DNA of 64,000 nt from Bordetella pertussis 18323. GTDB taxonomy: Bacteria > Pseudomonadota > Gammaproteobacteria > Burkholderiales > Burkholderiaceae_B. The notes below the pieces were generated by a model. The model worked only from the letters and a program-made list of their open reading frames with translations. It made no database searches and was not told the DNA's origin. A program made the position numbers and the translations under genes. Below, piece after piece: positions 1 through 10,420 of this stretch. The stretch's first letter is position 1. Each line of letters begins with the position of its first letter. Where the stretch lies: assembly GCF_000306945.1 (NCBI RefSeq), contig NC_018518.1, forward strand, positions 1,364,001 through 1,428,000, read 5' to 3'.

Positions 1-129
1 GGTCAGTTGCCCATGCAGGAAAGCCAGCGCGTCGGCGCCGGCCGCGCCGATGACGCGCAGGCTGGCCAGCGGCGCGCATTGCGCCGAACCATCGGCGCGC
101 GCGGGAATCGAATCGTAGAAAGCGTGCAT
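1..129 (-). CDS. ygfZ: YgfZ-type folate-binding protein, N-terminal part (cut by window edge)
   Basis: Reading leftward from an ATG at 129 gives 43 codons that stay open to the window edge. The last visible residues are FLHGQLT, close to the FLQGQLT motif typical of the YgfZ/GcvT-like family, which binds tetrahydrofolate and supports Fe-S enzyme maturation and tRNA modification. It is divergent from mltG, with about 180 bp between the two starts. Only the N terminus is visible, so the family call rests on this motif and on the common ygfZ/mltG neighbourhood. Confidence 0.75.
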   Translation of the reverse strand, partial: MHAFYDSIPARADGSAQCAPLASLRVIGAAGADALAFLHGQLT

Positions 130-307
130 GGCGGAATTCTAAAAGGGGCGGATGACGCGCACGCGCGAACCGGCGTGGGCCGCGCGGCGTCGAACAAACC
201 CCGATGATACCCGGGGCGGCCCGCGCCGGCCCCTATGACCCGGCTGACCGCGGGGGCGTGGGCGGGCCAGCCGCCGCGCCCGCGATCCATTAAACTTGCG
301 CAGACTT

Positions 308-1342
308 ATGAGAAAACGCATTCGTTTCTATTTTCTGCTGCTCGTGCTGGTGGCGCTGCTCGGCGCCGCGCTGGCGGCCGGCGGCGCCTGGACCTGGATG
401 CACAGGCCGGTGGCGCTCAAGTCCGACCGCATCGATTTCGTGGTGGATCCGGGCAGCACGCCGCGCGCCATCGCGCGCACCCTCAACCAGGCCGGCGTGG
501 CGGTCTGGGAGCCGGGCTTCGTCTGGATGGCGCGCCTGTCCGAGCTGGACAAGCAGATCAAGGCCGGCGGCTACCAGGCCATCGACGGCGACTCGCCCTG
601 GCAGTTGCTGCAACGGCTGGCGCGCGGCGACATGAGCCAGCGCCAGATCACTTTCCTGGAGGGCTGGACGTTCCGGCAGATGCGCCAGGCGCTGCGCGAA
701 CATCCCGACGTCAAGCAGACCCTGGGCGAGACCAGCGACGAGGCCCTGATGGAAAGGCTGGGCTCGACGGTGACTCATCCCGAGGGCATGTTCTTTCCCG
801 ACACCTATGTGTTCACTCCGGGCAGCACGGATTTCGACATCCTGCGGCGCGCCTACCAGGAAGGGCAGCGCATCCTGGAGTCGACCTGGGCCAAGCGCCA
901 GGATGGGCTGCCGGTGGGCACGCCCTACGAAGCGCTGATCCTGGCCTCCATCGTCGAGAAGGAGACCGGCCACGGGTCGGAGCGCGCGCGCGTGGCCGGG
1001 GTGTTCGCCAACCGGCTGCGCATCGGCATGCTGCTGCAGACCGATCCGACCGTGATCTACGGCATGGGCGAGGCCTACCAGGGCCGTATCCGCAAGCGCG
1101 ACCTGCAGACCGACACGCCATGGAACACCTACACCCGTCCGGGCCTGCCGCCCACGCCCATCGCCGCGCCCGGGCGCGCCGCGCTGCTGGCGGCGGTGCA
1201 GCCCGAACGCCACAAATACCTGTTCTTCGTGTCGCGCGGCAACGGCACCAGCGAGTTCTCGGTCAACCTGAACGACCACAACCGCAATGTGTCGCGCTAC
1301 ATATTGGGACAAGGGCAACCGCAACAAGGATCGCAGCAATGA
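308..1342 (+). CDS. mltG: Endolytic murein transglycosylase MltG
   Basis: A 344-residue inner-membrane protein of the YceG/MltG family, which cleaves nascent glycan strands and is thought to terminate peptidoglycan polymerisation. The N terminus has a basic stretch (MRKRIRFYF) followed by one membrane segment (about residues 8-27). The family motif [10 protein letters not shown] lies near residues 212-221 and its first glutamate is the presumed catalytic residue. The ATG at 308 is preferred over an in-frame TTG at 296 because it begins the classical basic-plus-membrane N terminus. The stop overlaps the tmk start (ATGA), so the genes are translationally coupled. Confidence 0.95.
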   Translation: MRKRIRFYFLLLVLVALLGAALAAGGAWTWMHRPVALKSDRIDFVVDPGSTPRAIARTLNQAGVAVWEPGFVWMARLSELDKQIKAGGYQAIDGDSPWQLLQRLARGDMSQRQITFLEGWTFRQMRQALREHPDVKQTLGETSDEALMERLGSTVTHPEGMFFPDTYVFTPGSTDFDILRRAYQEGQRILESTWAKRQDGLPVGTPYEALILASIVEKETGHGSERARVAGVFANRLRIGMLLQTDPTVIYGMGEAYQGRIRKRDLQTDTPWNTYTRPGLPPTPIAAPGRAALLAAVQPERHKYLFFVSRGNGTSEFSVNLNDHNRNVSRYILGQGQPQQGSQQ

Positions 1343-1965
1343 CCCCGCGTGGACGTTTCATTACGCTGGAGGGCGTCGATGGCGCCGGCAAGAGCACCCA
1401 TACCGCATGGATGGTGCAGGCGCTGCGCGACCTGGGCCTGACGGTGCTGGCCACCCGGGAGCCCGGCGGGACGCCGGTGGGCGAGAAGCTGCGCGAGCTG
1501 CTGCTGTCCGAACCCATGGCCCTGGAAACCGAGACCTTGCTCATGTTCGCGGCGCGCTGCGAGCACGTGCGCGAAGTGATCGCGCCGGCGCTGGCGCGCG
1601 GCGAGTGGGTGGTGTGCGACCGCTTCACCGATGCGTCCTATGCCTATCAGGGCGGCGGACGCCAATTGGGCGCGGCGCGCGTGGCGGCGCTGGAGCAGTG
1701 GGTGCATCCCGATCTGCAGCCCGACCGCACCTGGCTGTTCGACGTGCCGCTGGACGTGGCGCGCGCCCGGCTGGCGCGCTCGCGCCAGCTCGACCGCTTC
1801 GAGCGCGAGGAGGATGCCTTCTTCGAACGCACCCGCGCCGCCTACCACGAGCGGGCGCGCAGCTCGGATGGACGTATCCGCATCATCGATTCGAGCCGGC
1901 CGCTCGAGGTCGTGCGCGCGCAGCTCGACAGCGAGGTGCGCGAGCTGGTGGCGCAAGCGGCATGA
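1339..1965 (+). CDS. tmk: Thymidylate kinase
   Basis: A 208-residue kinase that phosphorylates dTMP to dTDP. The P-loop [10 protein letters not shown] is at residues 11-20, the substrate-binding REPGGTP follows near residue 35, and a [16 protein letters not shown] block holds the DR(F/Y) and lid elements. Length is normal. Its ATG overlaps the mltG stop and its own TGA overlaps the holB start, so mltG-tmk-holB form a tightly coupled operon, a common arrangement in proteobacteria. Confidence 0.97.
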   Translation: MTPRGRFITLEGVDGAGKSTHTAWMVQALRDLGLTVLATREPGGTPVGEKLRELLLSEPMALETETLLMFAARCEHVREVIAPALARGEWVVCDRFTDASYAYQGGGRQLGAARVAALEQWVHPDLQPDRTWLFDVPLDVARARLARSRQLDRFEREEDAFFERTRAAYHERARSSDGRIRIIDSSRPLEVVRAQLDSEVRELVAQAA

Positions 1966-3020
1966 GCCTCGGTCGCTTCCTGCCCTGGCAGACGGAGATC
2001 GCCCGCTCCTGGCTGAGCGGGCGCGACCGCTTCGCGCATGCCTGGCTGATCCATGGCAATGGCGGCATCGGCAAGCTGGACTTTACGGCGGCCGCGGCGG
2101 CCAGCCTGCTGTGCGAGTCGCCGCGCCAGGGCCTGGCGTGCGGCGAGTGCGCGGCCTGCGCCTGGGTGGCCAGCGGCAACCATCCGGATCTGCGGCGCAT
2201 CCGTCCGGAGGCGGTCGCGCTGGAAGAGGGCGCCGACCAGACCGAAGGCGCCGAGGAGGCCGAGGCCGAGGCCGGTTCCGGTGGCGCGGCGGCCAAGCGC
2301 GCGCCGTCCAAGGACATCCGCATCGACCAGATCCGCGCGCTCGAACCGTGGTTCAACACCGCCACGCACCGGGGCGGCTGGCGCGTGGCGCTGCTGTATC
2401 CGGCGCATGCGCTGAACGTGATATCGGCCAACGCCTTGCTGAAGGTGCTGGAGGAGCCGCCCGCGCATACGGTGTTCCTGCTGGTGGCCGATGCGCCCGA
2501 CCGCCTGCTGCCCACGCTGGTGTCGCGCTGCCGGCGCCTGCCGCTGCCCACGCCGTCGGCCGGGCAGGCGCTGCAATGGCTGGGCGAGCAGGGCGTGGAG
2601 CCGGCGGCCGACTGGCTGGCTGCCGCCGGCGGCGCGCCGCTGGCGGCGCAGCGCCTGGCGGCCCGGGGCGATGCGCCGTGCCCGGCCTGGCTGGCGCAAC
2701 TGGTGCAGCCCTTGGCCGCGGGCAAGGCGCCCGATGTGGGCACGCTGACCGAAAACCTGGAAAAGGTGGCGGCGGCCGAGTGGATCGACGCCCTGCAGCG
2801 CCTGTTCACCGACCTGACGCTGGCCGCCCATGGCGCGGCCAGCCGCTACTATCCCTTGCTGGCCGAGCCGGTGCGGCAAGCCGCCGCGCGCGCGCAGCCC
2901 GCGCAACTGGCCGAGACCGCGCGCTGGCTGAGCCGCCAGCGCGGGCTGGCCACGCATCCGCTCAACGCCAAGCTGTTCGTGCACGCGGCCCTGCAGCGCG
3001 TGGTGCTATCCTGCCAGTGA
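1962..3020 (+). CDS. holB: DNA polymerase III delta' subunit
   Basis: A 352-residue clamp-loader subunit. The AAA+ fold begins with [13 protein letters not shown], a degenerate P-loop as expected for delta'. A zinc-ligand cysteine cluster (CGECAAC) is followed by an acidic, Ala/Glu-rich insertion near residues 85-110 and by the strongly conserved [11 protein letters not shown]. It acts with delta, tau/gamma and the beta clamp at the replication fork. The start overlaps the tmk stop by the ATGA arrangement. Confidence 0.93.
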   Translation: MSLGRFLPWQTEIARSWLSGRDRFAHAWLIHGNGGIGKLDFTAAAAASLLCESPRQGLACGECAACAWVASGNHPDLRRIRPEAVALEEGADQTEGAEEAEAEAGSGGAAAKRAPSKDIRIDQIRALEPWFNTATHRGGWRVALLYPAHALNVISANALLKVLEEPPAHTVFLLVADAPDRLLPTLVSRCRRLPLPTPSAGQALQWLGEQGVEPAADWLAAAGGAPLAAQRLAARGDAPCPAWLAQLVQPLAAGKAPDVGTLTENLEKVAAAEWIDALQRLFTDLTLAAHGAASRYYPLLAEPVRQAAARAQPAQLAETARWLSRQRGLATHPLNAKLFVHAALQRVVLSCQ

Positions 3021-3069
3021 CGATCGGGCCACGGCCCGTTTCTCCTGTGATCCGTATTCTGTGGTCCGT

Positions 3070-3840
3070 ATGTACGTAGACTCCCACTGTCATCTGAATT
3101 TTCCCGAATTGGCGCAAGACCTGCCGGCCGTGCTGGATCGCATGGCCGCCAACCAGGTCACCCATGCGCTGGTCGTCAGCGTCAACATGCCCGACTGGCC
3201 GGGCCTGATGCAATTGGTCGAGCCGCACGGCAATCTCTGGGCGTCGGTGGGGGTGCACCCCGACTATGAAGACACGCCCGATCCCGAGCCCGCCGAGCTC
3301 GAGCGCCTGGCCGCGCACCCCAAGGTGGTGGCCATCGGCGAGACCGGGCTGGACTACTACCGCCTGAGCGAGCCGCTGGACTGGCAGCGCGAGCGCTTTC
3401 GCCGCCATATCCGCGCGGCGCGCTCGACCGGCCTGCCGCTGATCGTGCATACGCGCGCCTCGGCGCAGGACACGGTGCGCCTGCTGCGCGAAGAGGGCGC
3501 CGACGAGGTCGGCGGCGTGATGCACTGTTTTACCGAGTCCTGGGAGATCGCCCAGCAGGCCGTGGCGCTGAATTTCCATATCTCGCTTTCGGGCATCGTG
3601 ACGTTCAAGAATGCGCAGCTCGTGCACGAGGTGGCCGCCAATATGCCGCTGGACCGGCTGCTGATCGAGACCGACTCGCCCTACCTGGCGCCGGTGCCAT
3701 ACCGCGGCAAGCTGAACGATCCGTCCAAGGTGATCCACGTGGCCGAGAAGATCGCCGAGCTCAAGGGTATTCCGGTGGCCGAGGTGGCGCATGCCTCTAC
3801 CGAGAATTTCTTCAAACTTTTCAATAAGATAAAACGATAA
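3070..3840 (+). CDS. TatD-family metal-dependent hydrolase (YcfH type)
   Basis: A 256-residue TIM-barrel hydrolase. Metal ligands are visible in DSHCHL at the N terminus, GETGLDYY, PLIVHTRAS, HCFTE and ETDSPYL, the full TatD set. Members are 3'-5' exonucleases or deoxyribonucleases, but the physiological substrate of this paralogue is not established. The ATG at 3070 is chosen because MYVDSHCHL matches the family N terminus; a GTG at 3061 is an alternative. It sits 49 bp after holB, where ycfH is often found. Confidence 0.92.
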   Translation: MYVDSHCHLNFPELAQDLPAVLDRMAANQVTHALVVSVNMPDWPGLMQLVEPHGNLWASVGVHPDYEDTPDPEPAELERLAAHPKVVAIGETGLDYYRLSEPLDWQRERFRRHIRAARSTGLPLIVHTRASAQDTVRLLREEGADEVGGVMHCFTESWEIAQQAVALNFHISLSGIVTFKNAQLVHEVAANMPLDRLLIETDSPYLAPVPYRGKLNDPSKVIHVAEKIAELKGIPVAEVAHASTENFFKLFNKIKR

Positions 3841-3890
3841 TCTAATTTGAATTATTTAAAGTGAATTCTAGATTTTGGCGGTATTCCACC

Positions 3891-4727
3891 ATGAAACCCT
3901 TGCGTACCCGTTTTCTGCGCTGGCGCGGCGCCGCGGCCGGCGGCCTGCTCGCCGGCGCCTTGCTGGCCAGCCCCGCCTGGGCGGCCAAGCAGGCCGACTG
4001 GTGGGTGTATGTCCATAACGACAAGGCTCGCGACATCGGCGCCTTGCTGGCGGCGGGCGCCGATCCCAATGTGCGCTACGACAATGGCCAGCCGGCCATC
4101 ATGCGGGCGGTGGTCGACAACGCCTGGGAGGTGTTCGATGTGCTGGCCGCCAACCGCCGCACCGATCTCAACGCCGAGAATCCCGCGGGCGAGACGCCCT
4201 TGATGTACCTGGCGGTGGCGGGGCAGACCGAACGCGCGCAGGCGCTGATCGCGCGCGGCGCGCAGGTCAACCGGCTGGGCTGGACGCCGCTGCACTATGC
4301 GGCCTCGAAGGGCCGGCTGGAGACCGCGCGCATGCTGCTGGGCAAGCAGGCGCTGGTCAATGCGCCGTCGCCCGACGGCACCACTCCGCTGATGATGGCC
4401 GCGTATTCGGGCGATCGCCGCATGGTGCAGTTGTTGCTGGATGCCGGCGCCGATATCACCACGCGCAACCTCAAGGGCATGAGCGCGGCCGACTGGGCCG
4501 CCTTCGGCAAGTCCGAGGCGCTGGCGCGCGAGCTCAAGCCCATGATCGCCCGCGCCGAGGCCGAACGGCAGGCCCGCCATGGCGCAGTGGCCACGCCCAA
4601 GCTGGCGCCGGCCGCCGAAACGCCGCCCACGGCACAGCCCGCGGCAGCCTCTGCCGCGGCGTCGCAACCCGGCGAAGGCCGCTCCCTGTCCGGCGTCTCG
4701 GGCGTGCGGCTGAATTCCTACGATTAA
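3891..4727 (+). CDS. Exported ankyrin-repeat protein
   Basis: A 278-residue protein with a clear Sec signal peptide (basic MKPLRTRFLRWR, hydrophobic AAAGGLLAGALLA, cleavage after SPAWA). About four to five ankyrin repeats follow, recognised by GxTPLMYLAVAGQTE, GWTPLHYAASKGRLE and DGTTPLMMAAYSGDRR. The C terminus is Ala/Pro-rich and low complexity. It probably mediates periplasmic protein contacts; the partner is unknown. A GTG at 3861 would extend the ORF by 10 residues but spoils the signal peptide. Two hairpins follow the gene. Confidence 0.85.
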   Translation: MKPLRTRFLRWRGAAAGGLLAGALLASPAWAAKQADWWVYVHNDKARDIGALLAAGADPNVRYDNGQPAIMRAVVDNAWEVFDVLAANRRTDLNAENPAGETPLMYLAVAGQTERAQALIARGAQVNRLGWTPLHYAASKGRLETARMLLGKQALVNAPSPDGTTPLMMAAYSGDRRMVQLLLDAGADITTRNLKGMSAADWAAFGKSEALARELKPMIARAEAERQARHGAVATPKLAPAAETPPTAQPAAASAAASQPGEGRSLSGVSGVRLNSYD

Positions 4728-4763
4728 CCCGGGTGCCTGTCCCCACAGGGACAGGCACCCGGG
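4728..4763. repeat. Perfect 16-bp inverted repeat with 4-base loop
   Basis: Arms 4728-4743 and 4748-4763 are exact reverse complements around the loop CACA. The left arm reads CCCGGGTGCCTGTCCC. It begins just after the stop of the ankyrin gene and has no T-run, so it looks like a dispersed hairpin or an RNA-stabilising element rather than a classical terminator. Confidence 0.8.
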
Positions 4764-4796
4764 CCTCCCTGTTCCTGCTCCTCCACCTGATCACGT

Positions 4797-4822
4797 GCCG
4801 CCCACCGGGGCGGCATTTTTTT
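4797..4822 (+). terminator. Rho-independent terminator after the ankyrin gene
   Basis: Stem GCCGCCC (4797-4803) pairs with GGGCGGC (4808-4814) around a 4-base loop and is followed by A and seven T residues (4816-4822). It ends the tatD/ankyrin transcript. Confidence 0.85.
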
Positions 4823-4841
4823 GCTCGGGGTTTTCCCTGAA

Positions 4842-4860
4842 ATTCTCATAAATTGAGAAT
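4842..4860. promoter_or_regulatory. Candidate operator upstream of the iclR-type gene
   Basis: A perfect 7-bp inverted repeat, ATTCTCA and TGAGAAT, with a 5-bp spacer. It lies 63 bp before the start of the regulator gene in an AT-rich stretch unlike the surrounding GC-rich DNA. IclR-family proteins bind short palindromes near their own promoters, so autoregulation is likely. No binding evidence is available. Confidence 0.45.
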
Positions 4861-4923
4861 GAATTCTGAAAAAATGGGAAAAAACTGAATAATCTGCGCA
4901 CGCAATATCAAGGAACGATCGAC

Positions 4924-5664
4924 ATGCAAGAACAAGCCATCGCGGGTGGCGCCGAGCGCGTGCTGTATGTGCTGGCCACCCTGGCGCGCGAGGAAGCCCC
5001 GCTGACCGTGGCGGCGCTGGCCGAGCGCACCGGCCTGGCCCAGAGCACGCTGTACCGGCAGGTGGCCCTGCTCAAGCGCTGGGGGTTCGTGCTGGAGCAG
5101 GCTGGCGCCTATACGCCGGGCCCGCTGTGCGTGCAGCTGGCGCGCGGCTTCGACCAATCGTCCTATCTGATCCAGGAAGCCTTGCCCGATATGACCCGCC
5201 TGGCCGCCGATTCGGGCGAGACGGTGGGCTTGCTGGTGGCCATGTCCGACCAGGCGGTCTGCCTGGAGATGGTCGAAAGCCGGCATCCGCTGCGCTGTTC
5301 GTTCGTCAAGGGCCGCGGCCTGCCGCCGTTGGCGCGCGGGGCCTCGGCCAAGTCGCTGATGGCGTTCATGGCGCCGGCGCGCCTGCAGGGCCGGCTGCAC
5401 GAGCTGGCCGGGCAGGGCGTCGACGCCGCCGCGCTGGCGCGCGACCTGGAGGCGATCCGCGCCGCCGGCTACGCGGTCAGCGACAGCGAGGTCGACGCCG
5501 GCGTATGGGGCTGCAGCGCGCCGGTGTTCGAGCGGCCGCACCAGGCAGCCGGCTCGGTCACCCTGATGGCGCCTTCCACGCGCGTGGCCGAACGCACCGC
5601 GAACCTGATCAACCTGACGCTGGCGGCCGCCAAACGCATTTCCAGCCGCCTGCAGCATTCCTGA
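4924..5664 (+). CDS. IclR-family transcriptional regulator
   Basis: A 246-residue regulator. The N-terminal winged helix-turn-helix reads AERTGLAQSTLYRQVALLKRWGF (residues about 37-59), followed by the IclR effector domain with GETVGLLVAMSD and a conserved C-terminal region. It is the first gene of a cluster with an amino-acid ABC transporter and hutG, so it probably senses an amino acid or breakdown product. A palindrome upstream may be its operator. Confidence 0.9.
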   Translation: MQEQAIAGGAERVLYVLATLAREEAPLTVAALAERTGLAQSTLYRQVALLKRWGFVLEQAGAYTPGPLCVQLARGFDQSSYLIQEALPDMTRLAADSGETVGLLVAMSDQAVCLEMVESRHPLRCSFVKGRGLPPLARGASAKSLMAFMAPARLQGRLHELAGQGVDAAALARDLEAIRAAGYAVSDSEVDAGVWGCSAPVFERPHQAAGSVTLMAPSTRVAERTANLINLTLAAAKRISSRLQHS

Positions 5665-5738
5665 TGTATCCCTGTGGCCGTATCCATCCATACGGTTTTC
5701 TTCACTCCAATGCCGCACCCATCACCAAAGGAAGCATC

Positions 5739-6482
5739 ATGACGACTCGCCGCCAACTGCTGACCGCCGCCCTGACCCTGAACCTGGCCTGGGGCGCCGG
5801 CGCCGCGCATGCCCAGGAGACCATTCGCGCCGTGACCGACGCGACGTTCCCGCCCATGGAATTCGTCAAGGACGGCAAGCGCACCGGTTTCGATATCGAA
5901 CTGGTCGAGGCGCTGGCCCAGGCCATGGGCAAGAAAATCGAATGGATCGACATCGACTTCAAGGGCCTGATCCCGGCGCTGCAGGCCGGCCGCGCCGACA
6001 TCGCCGTGTCGGCCATCTACATCACCGCCGAGCGCCAGAAAGTGGTGGATTTCACCGACCCGTACTATGCGGGCGGCCTGGTGGTGCTGACCAAGAAGGA
6101 TGGTCCGGTGAAGTCGCTCAAGGACCTGGAGGGCCGCAAGGTGTCGGTGCAGGTGGGCACCAAGTCGGTCAACTATCTGAAGGAGCACTTCCCCAAGGTG
6201 CAGCGCGTCGAGGTGGAGAAGAACCAGGAGATGTTCAACCTGGTGCAGATCGGCCGCGCCGACGCGGCGGTGACCGGCAAGCCGGCGGCCAAGCTGTTCG
6301 CGCAAAGTACGCAGGACCTGGCCGTGCTGAGCGAGCAGATCACCACCGAGGAATACGGCATCGCCGTGCCGAAGTCCAAGTCCGGACTGACCCGCGAGCT
6401 CAACGAGGCGCTCAAGAAGCTGAAGGCTGACGGTACCTACGAGCGCATCGTCAACAAGTGGTTCGAGGCGCAGGCCAAATGA
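5739..6482 (+). CDS. Polar amino-acid ABC transporter, periplasmic binding protein
   Basis: A 247-residue SBP_bac_3 protein with signal peptide ([19 protein letters not shown], cleavage after AHA). Typical elements are [46 protein letters not shown] and a C-terminal [12 protein letters not shown]. Polar amino acids such as glutamine, histidine or lysine are the usual ligands. The reading frame is intact although the downstream permease is broken. Its stop overlaps the permease start. Confidence 0.92.
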   Translation: MTTRRQLLTAALTLNLAWGAGAAHAQETIRAVTDATFPPMEFVKDGKRTGFDIELVEALAQAMGKKIEWIDIDFKGLIPALQAGRADIAVSAIYITAERQKVVDFTDPYYAGGLVVLTKKDGPVKSLKDLEGRKVSVQVGTKSVNYLKEHFPKVQRVEVEKNQEMFNLVQIGRADAAVTGKPAAKLFAQSTQDLAVLSEQITTEEYGIAVPKSKSGLTRELNEALKKLKADGTYERIVNKWFEAQAK

Positions 6483-7147
6483 TGCTGGATTTCGCGCCTG
6501 TCTTTGCCGACTTCGACGCATTGCTGCGCGGCGCGGTCGTCACCGTGGAGGTGACGGCCTGCGCGCTGCTGCTGGGCTGCGTCATCGGCCTGCTGGTCGG
6601 GGTCGGCCGCCTCAACCCGCAACGCCGCTTCATCTACAACCTGTGCAGCGTATACCTGCTGTTCTTTCGCGGCACGCCGCTGCTGGTGCAGCTGTTCATC
6701 TGGTTCTTCGGGCTGCCGCAGTTCGGCATTACGCTGCCGGCGTTCGCCTGCGGCGTGCTCGGCCTGGGCATCTATTCCGGCGCCTACGTCTCGGAGATCG
6801 TGCGCGGCGCCATCCAGTCGGTCGACCGCGGCCAGATGGAAGCGGCCCGCTCGCTGGGCATGTCCTCGGCGTAGGCGATGCGCATCATCATCCTGCCGCA
6901 GGCCGTGGTGCGCATGATTCCGCCGCTGGGCAACGAGTTCATCGCCCTGATCAAGAATTCCGCGCTGGTTTCGCTGCTGACGATCCACGATCTGATGCAC
7001 GAAGGCCAGAAGATCATCAGCGTGTCGTATCGCTCGCTGGAGACCTATCTGGTGGTGGCCCTGATTTACCTGGTGTTGACGACCGCGACGACGACGATCC
7101 TGCGCCGGATCGAGCATCGCCTGCGCGCGGGAGGGATGGTGCAATGA
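6479..7147 (+). pseudogene. Polar amino-acid ABC transporter permease, interrupted by an in-frame amber codon
   Basis: A 223-codon HisM/GlnP-type permease. The frame is continuous before and after a single TAG at 6872-6874. The upstream part (132 codons) ends [12 protein letters not shown], exactly within the EAA loop that contacts the ATPase, and the downstream part resumes [17 protein letters not shown]. Family members have Gln at this point (SSAQAMR-like), so CAG to TAG is the simplest explanation. A truncated product would lack the last membrane segments. The start (ATG at 6479) overlaps the binding-protein stop and the end overlaps the ATPase start. Confidence 0.9.
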
Positions 7148-7917
7148 GTACGCAAGAGATGATCCGCATCCGCGGACTGCGCAAGGCCTATGGCGAGCAC
7201 GAAGTGCTGCGCGGCATCGATTTCAATGTCGAGGCCTCGCAGGTGGTGGTGGTGATCGGGCCCAGCGGCTCGGGCAAGAGCACGCTTTTGCGCTGCTGCA
7301 ACGGCCTGGAGGTGGCGCAGGGCGGCACCATCGATATCTGCGGCCACAACCTGCTCAAGGATGGCCGGCTGCTGCCCGAGGCGGAGCTCAATCGCCTGCG
7401 CATGCAGGTCGGCATGGTGTTCCAGGGTTTCAACCTGTTCCCGCACCTTTCGGTGCTGGACAACGTGACCGTCGGGCCGCGCACGCTGCGCGGCATGAGC
7501 CGGGCGCAGGCCGAGGAGCTGGGCGGCGACCTGCTGGCCAAGGTGGGGCTGCGCGAAAAGATGGCGGCCATGCCCGGCTCGCTGTCGGGCGGCCAGAAGC
7601 AGCGCGTGGCGATCGCCCGCGCGCTGGCGATGCAGCCGCGCGTGATGCTGTTCGACGAGCCCACGTCGGCGCTCGACCCGGAACTGGTGGGCGAGGTGCT
7701 GCAGGTCATGAAGCTGCTGGCCCGCGAAGGCATGACCATGATGGTGGTCACGCACGAAATGGGTTTCGCGCGCGAAGTGGCTGATGTGGTGGCGGTGATG
7801 GACGGCGGCAGCATTGTCGAGTCCGGTCCGCCCGAGCTGATTTTCAGCCAGCCGCGCGAGGCGCGTACCCGCGCCTTCCTGCAGGCCGTCCTCAGCGCAT
7901 CGCAGGGGGCGGCATGA
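7144..7917 (+). CDS. Polar amino-acid ABC transporter ATP-binding protein
   Basis: A 257-residue GlnQ/HisP-type ATPase. Walker A is GPSGSGKST, the Q-loop is in [18 protein letters not shown], the signature is LSGGQKQR, Walker B is [14 protein letters not shown] and the switch histidine is in [12 protein letters not shown]. Overlapping ATGA junctions bind it to the broken permease upstream and to hutG downstream. It has no intact membrane partner in this operon. Confidence 0.94.
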
Positions 7918-8862
7918 GCGTGGCCAACGATTCCGCGTCCATCTGGACCGCGCGCGACGACAGCGGCGAGCGCGGCGATACGCGCCGCCTGGCCCACATC
8001 GTCGCGCTGGGGCAGGACGCCGGCGCCGGCGACGCCGCGGTGCTGGGCTTTGCCTGCGATGCCGGCGTGGCGCGCAACCAGGGGCGGCGCGGCGCTGGCG
8101 CCGCGCGCCATCCGGCGCATGATGGCCGGCCTGCCGGCGCACAATCTGCGTCGCCTGGTCGACGCCGGCGACGTGGTGTGCGAGGACGACCAACTCGAGG
8201 CGGCGCAGGATGCGCTGGCCGGCCGCGTGGCCGCGCTGCTGCAGGCCGGCGCGCATCCGGTGGTGCTGGGCGGCGGGCACGAGATCGCCTGGGGCAGTTT
8301 CCAGGGCTTGCGGCGCTGGCTGGACGCGCGCGGCGACCGCGAACCGGTGCTGGTGCTCAACCTCGACGCGCATTTCGACCTGCGCACCGGCCGGCCGGGC
8401 AGTTCGGGCACGCCGTTCGACCAGATCGCCGAGTATTGCGCGGCGCGCGGCCACGCGCTGCAGTACGCCTGCCTGGGCGTCTCGCCGCTGGGCAACACGC
8501 CCGCGCTCTACGCGCGGGCGGCCGAGGTCGGCGCCGTCTGGGTGGAAGACCGCCACATGCAGGAGGCCCATCTGGGCGAGCGCCTGGCCCAGCTCGATAC
8601 CTTGCTGGCGGCGGCCGGCCACGTCTATCTCACGATCGACCTGGACGTGCTGCCGGCGGCGACCGCGCCGGGGGTCTCGGCCCCCGCGCCCTATGGCGTG
8701 CCGCTGGCGGTGGTCGAGGAGGTGGCGATGCATGTGCGCGCCAGCGGCAAGCTGCGCCTGGCCGACCTGGCCGAGTGCAACCCGGCCTACGACATCGACC
8801 ACCGCACCGCGCGCGTGGCGGCGCGCCTGGCGTGGCGCTTGCTGGGCGGCGCGGCGCGGTAG
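7914..8862 (+). pseudogene. hutG: Formimidoylglutamase / arginase-family hydrolase, frameshifted
   Basis: The first frame (from 7914) encodes a normal HutG N terminus ending [13 protein letters not shown]. The remaining protein continues in another frame to 8862, with metal-site motifs [19 protein letters not shown] and [20 protein letters not shown], the last a hallmark of formimidoylglutamase. The shift is between about 8080 and 8105, in a run of G and GGC/GCG units; net change is +1 (a 1-bp insertion, or loss of 2 or 5 bp). The enzyme would convert N-formimino-glutamate to glutamate and formamide in histidine breakdown, fitting the amino-acid transporter upstream. Confidence 0.85.
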
Positions 8863-8898
8863 ACGGCGGGCCCGCCACGGGCTTAGGATGTAGGCGTT

Positions 8899-8929
8899 GG
8901 CCGCCCGGATCGGCCCGATCCGGGCGGCC
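8899..8929. repeat. Long GC-rich inverted repeat after hutG
   Basis: Arms 8899-8913 and 8915-8929 are perfect 15-bp reverse complements, so the RNA would fold into a very stable hairpin. There is no T-run directly after it; a T6 tract follows about 28 bases later. It may act as a terminator or 3' end stabiliser for the hutG operon. Confidence 0.6.
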
Positions 8930-8973
8930 TGCCCGAAGGTTGTTGCAAGGCGCGCTTTTTTGATGCGACCCTA

Positions 8974-8985
8974 ATAAATATTTAT
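8974..8985. promoter_or_regulatory. AT palindrome in the gdhA promoter region
   Basis: Perfect 12-bp palindrome ATAAATATTTAT within an AT-rich tract about 70 bp upstream of gdhA. It may be part of the promoter or a regulator site; the base composition contrasts with the GC-rich background. Confidence 0.3.
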
Positions 8986-9054
8986 CTCTTTTTATTGGGG
9001 CCGCAGCTGGTTTCGTGGAAAAATAAGCGCAACCTCAGCCCGGAGATCCTCCCT

Positions 9055-10344
<1,290 letters not shown>

Positions 10345-10390
10345 CCGCTGCGCGGCGGGCCCCGCAGGGCCCGCATCGGCGTACCAGGCA

Positions 10391-10420
10391 GCCGGCCCCG
10401 CAAGGGGCCGGCGCCGTTTT
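10391..10420 (+). terminator. Terminator after gdhA
   Basis: Perfect 9-bp stem GCCGGCCCC / GGGGCCGGC with GCAA loop (10391-10412), then GCCG and a T run that reaches the stop of the convergent aldehyde dehydrogenase gene. Confidence 0.75.
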
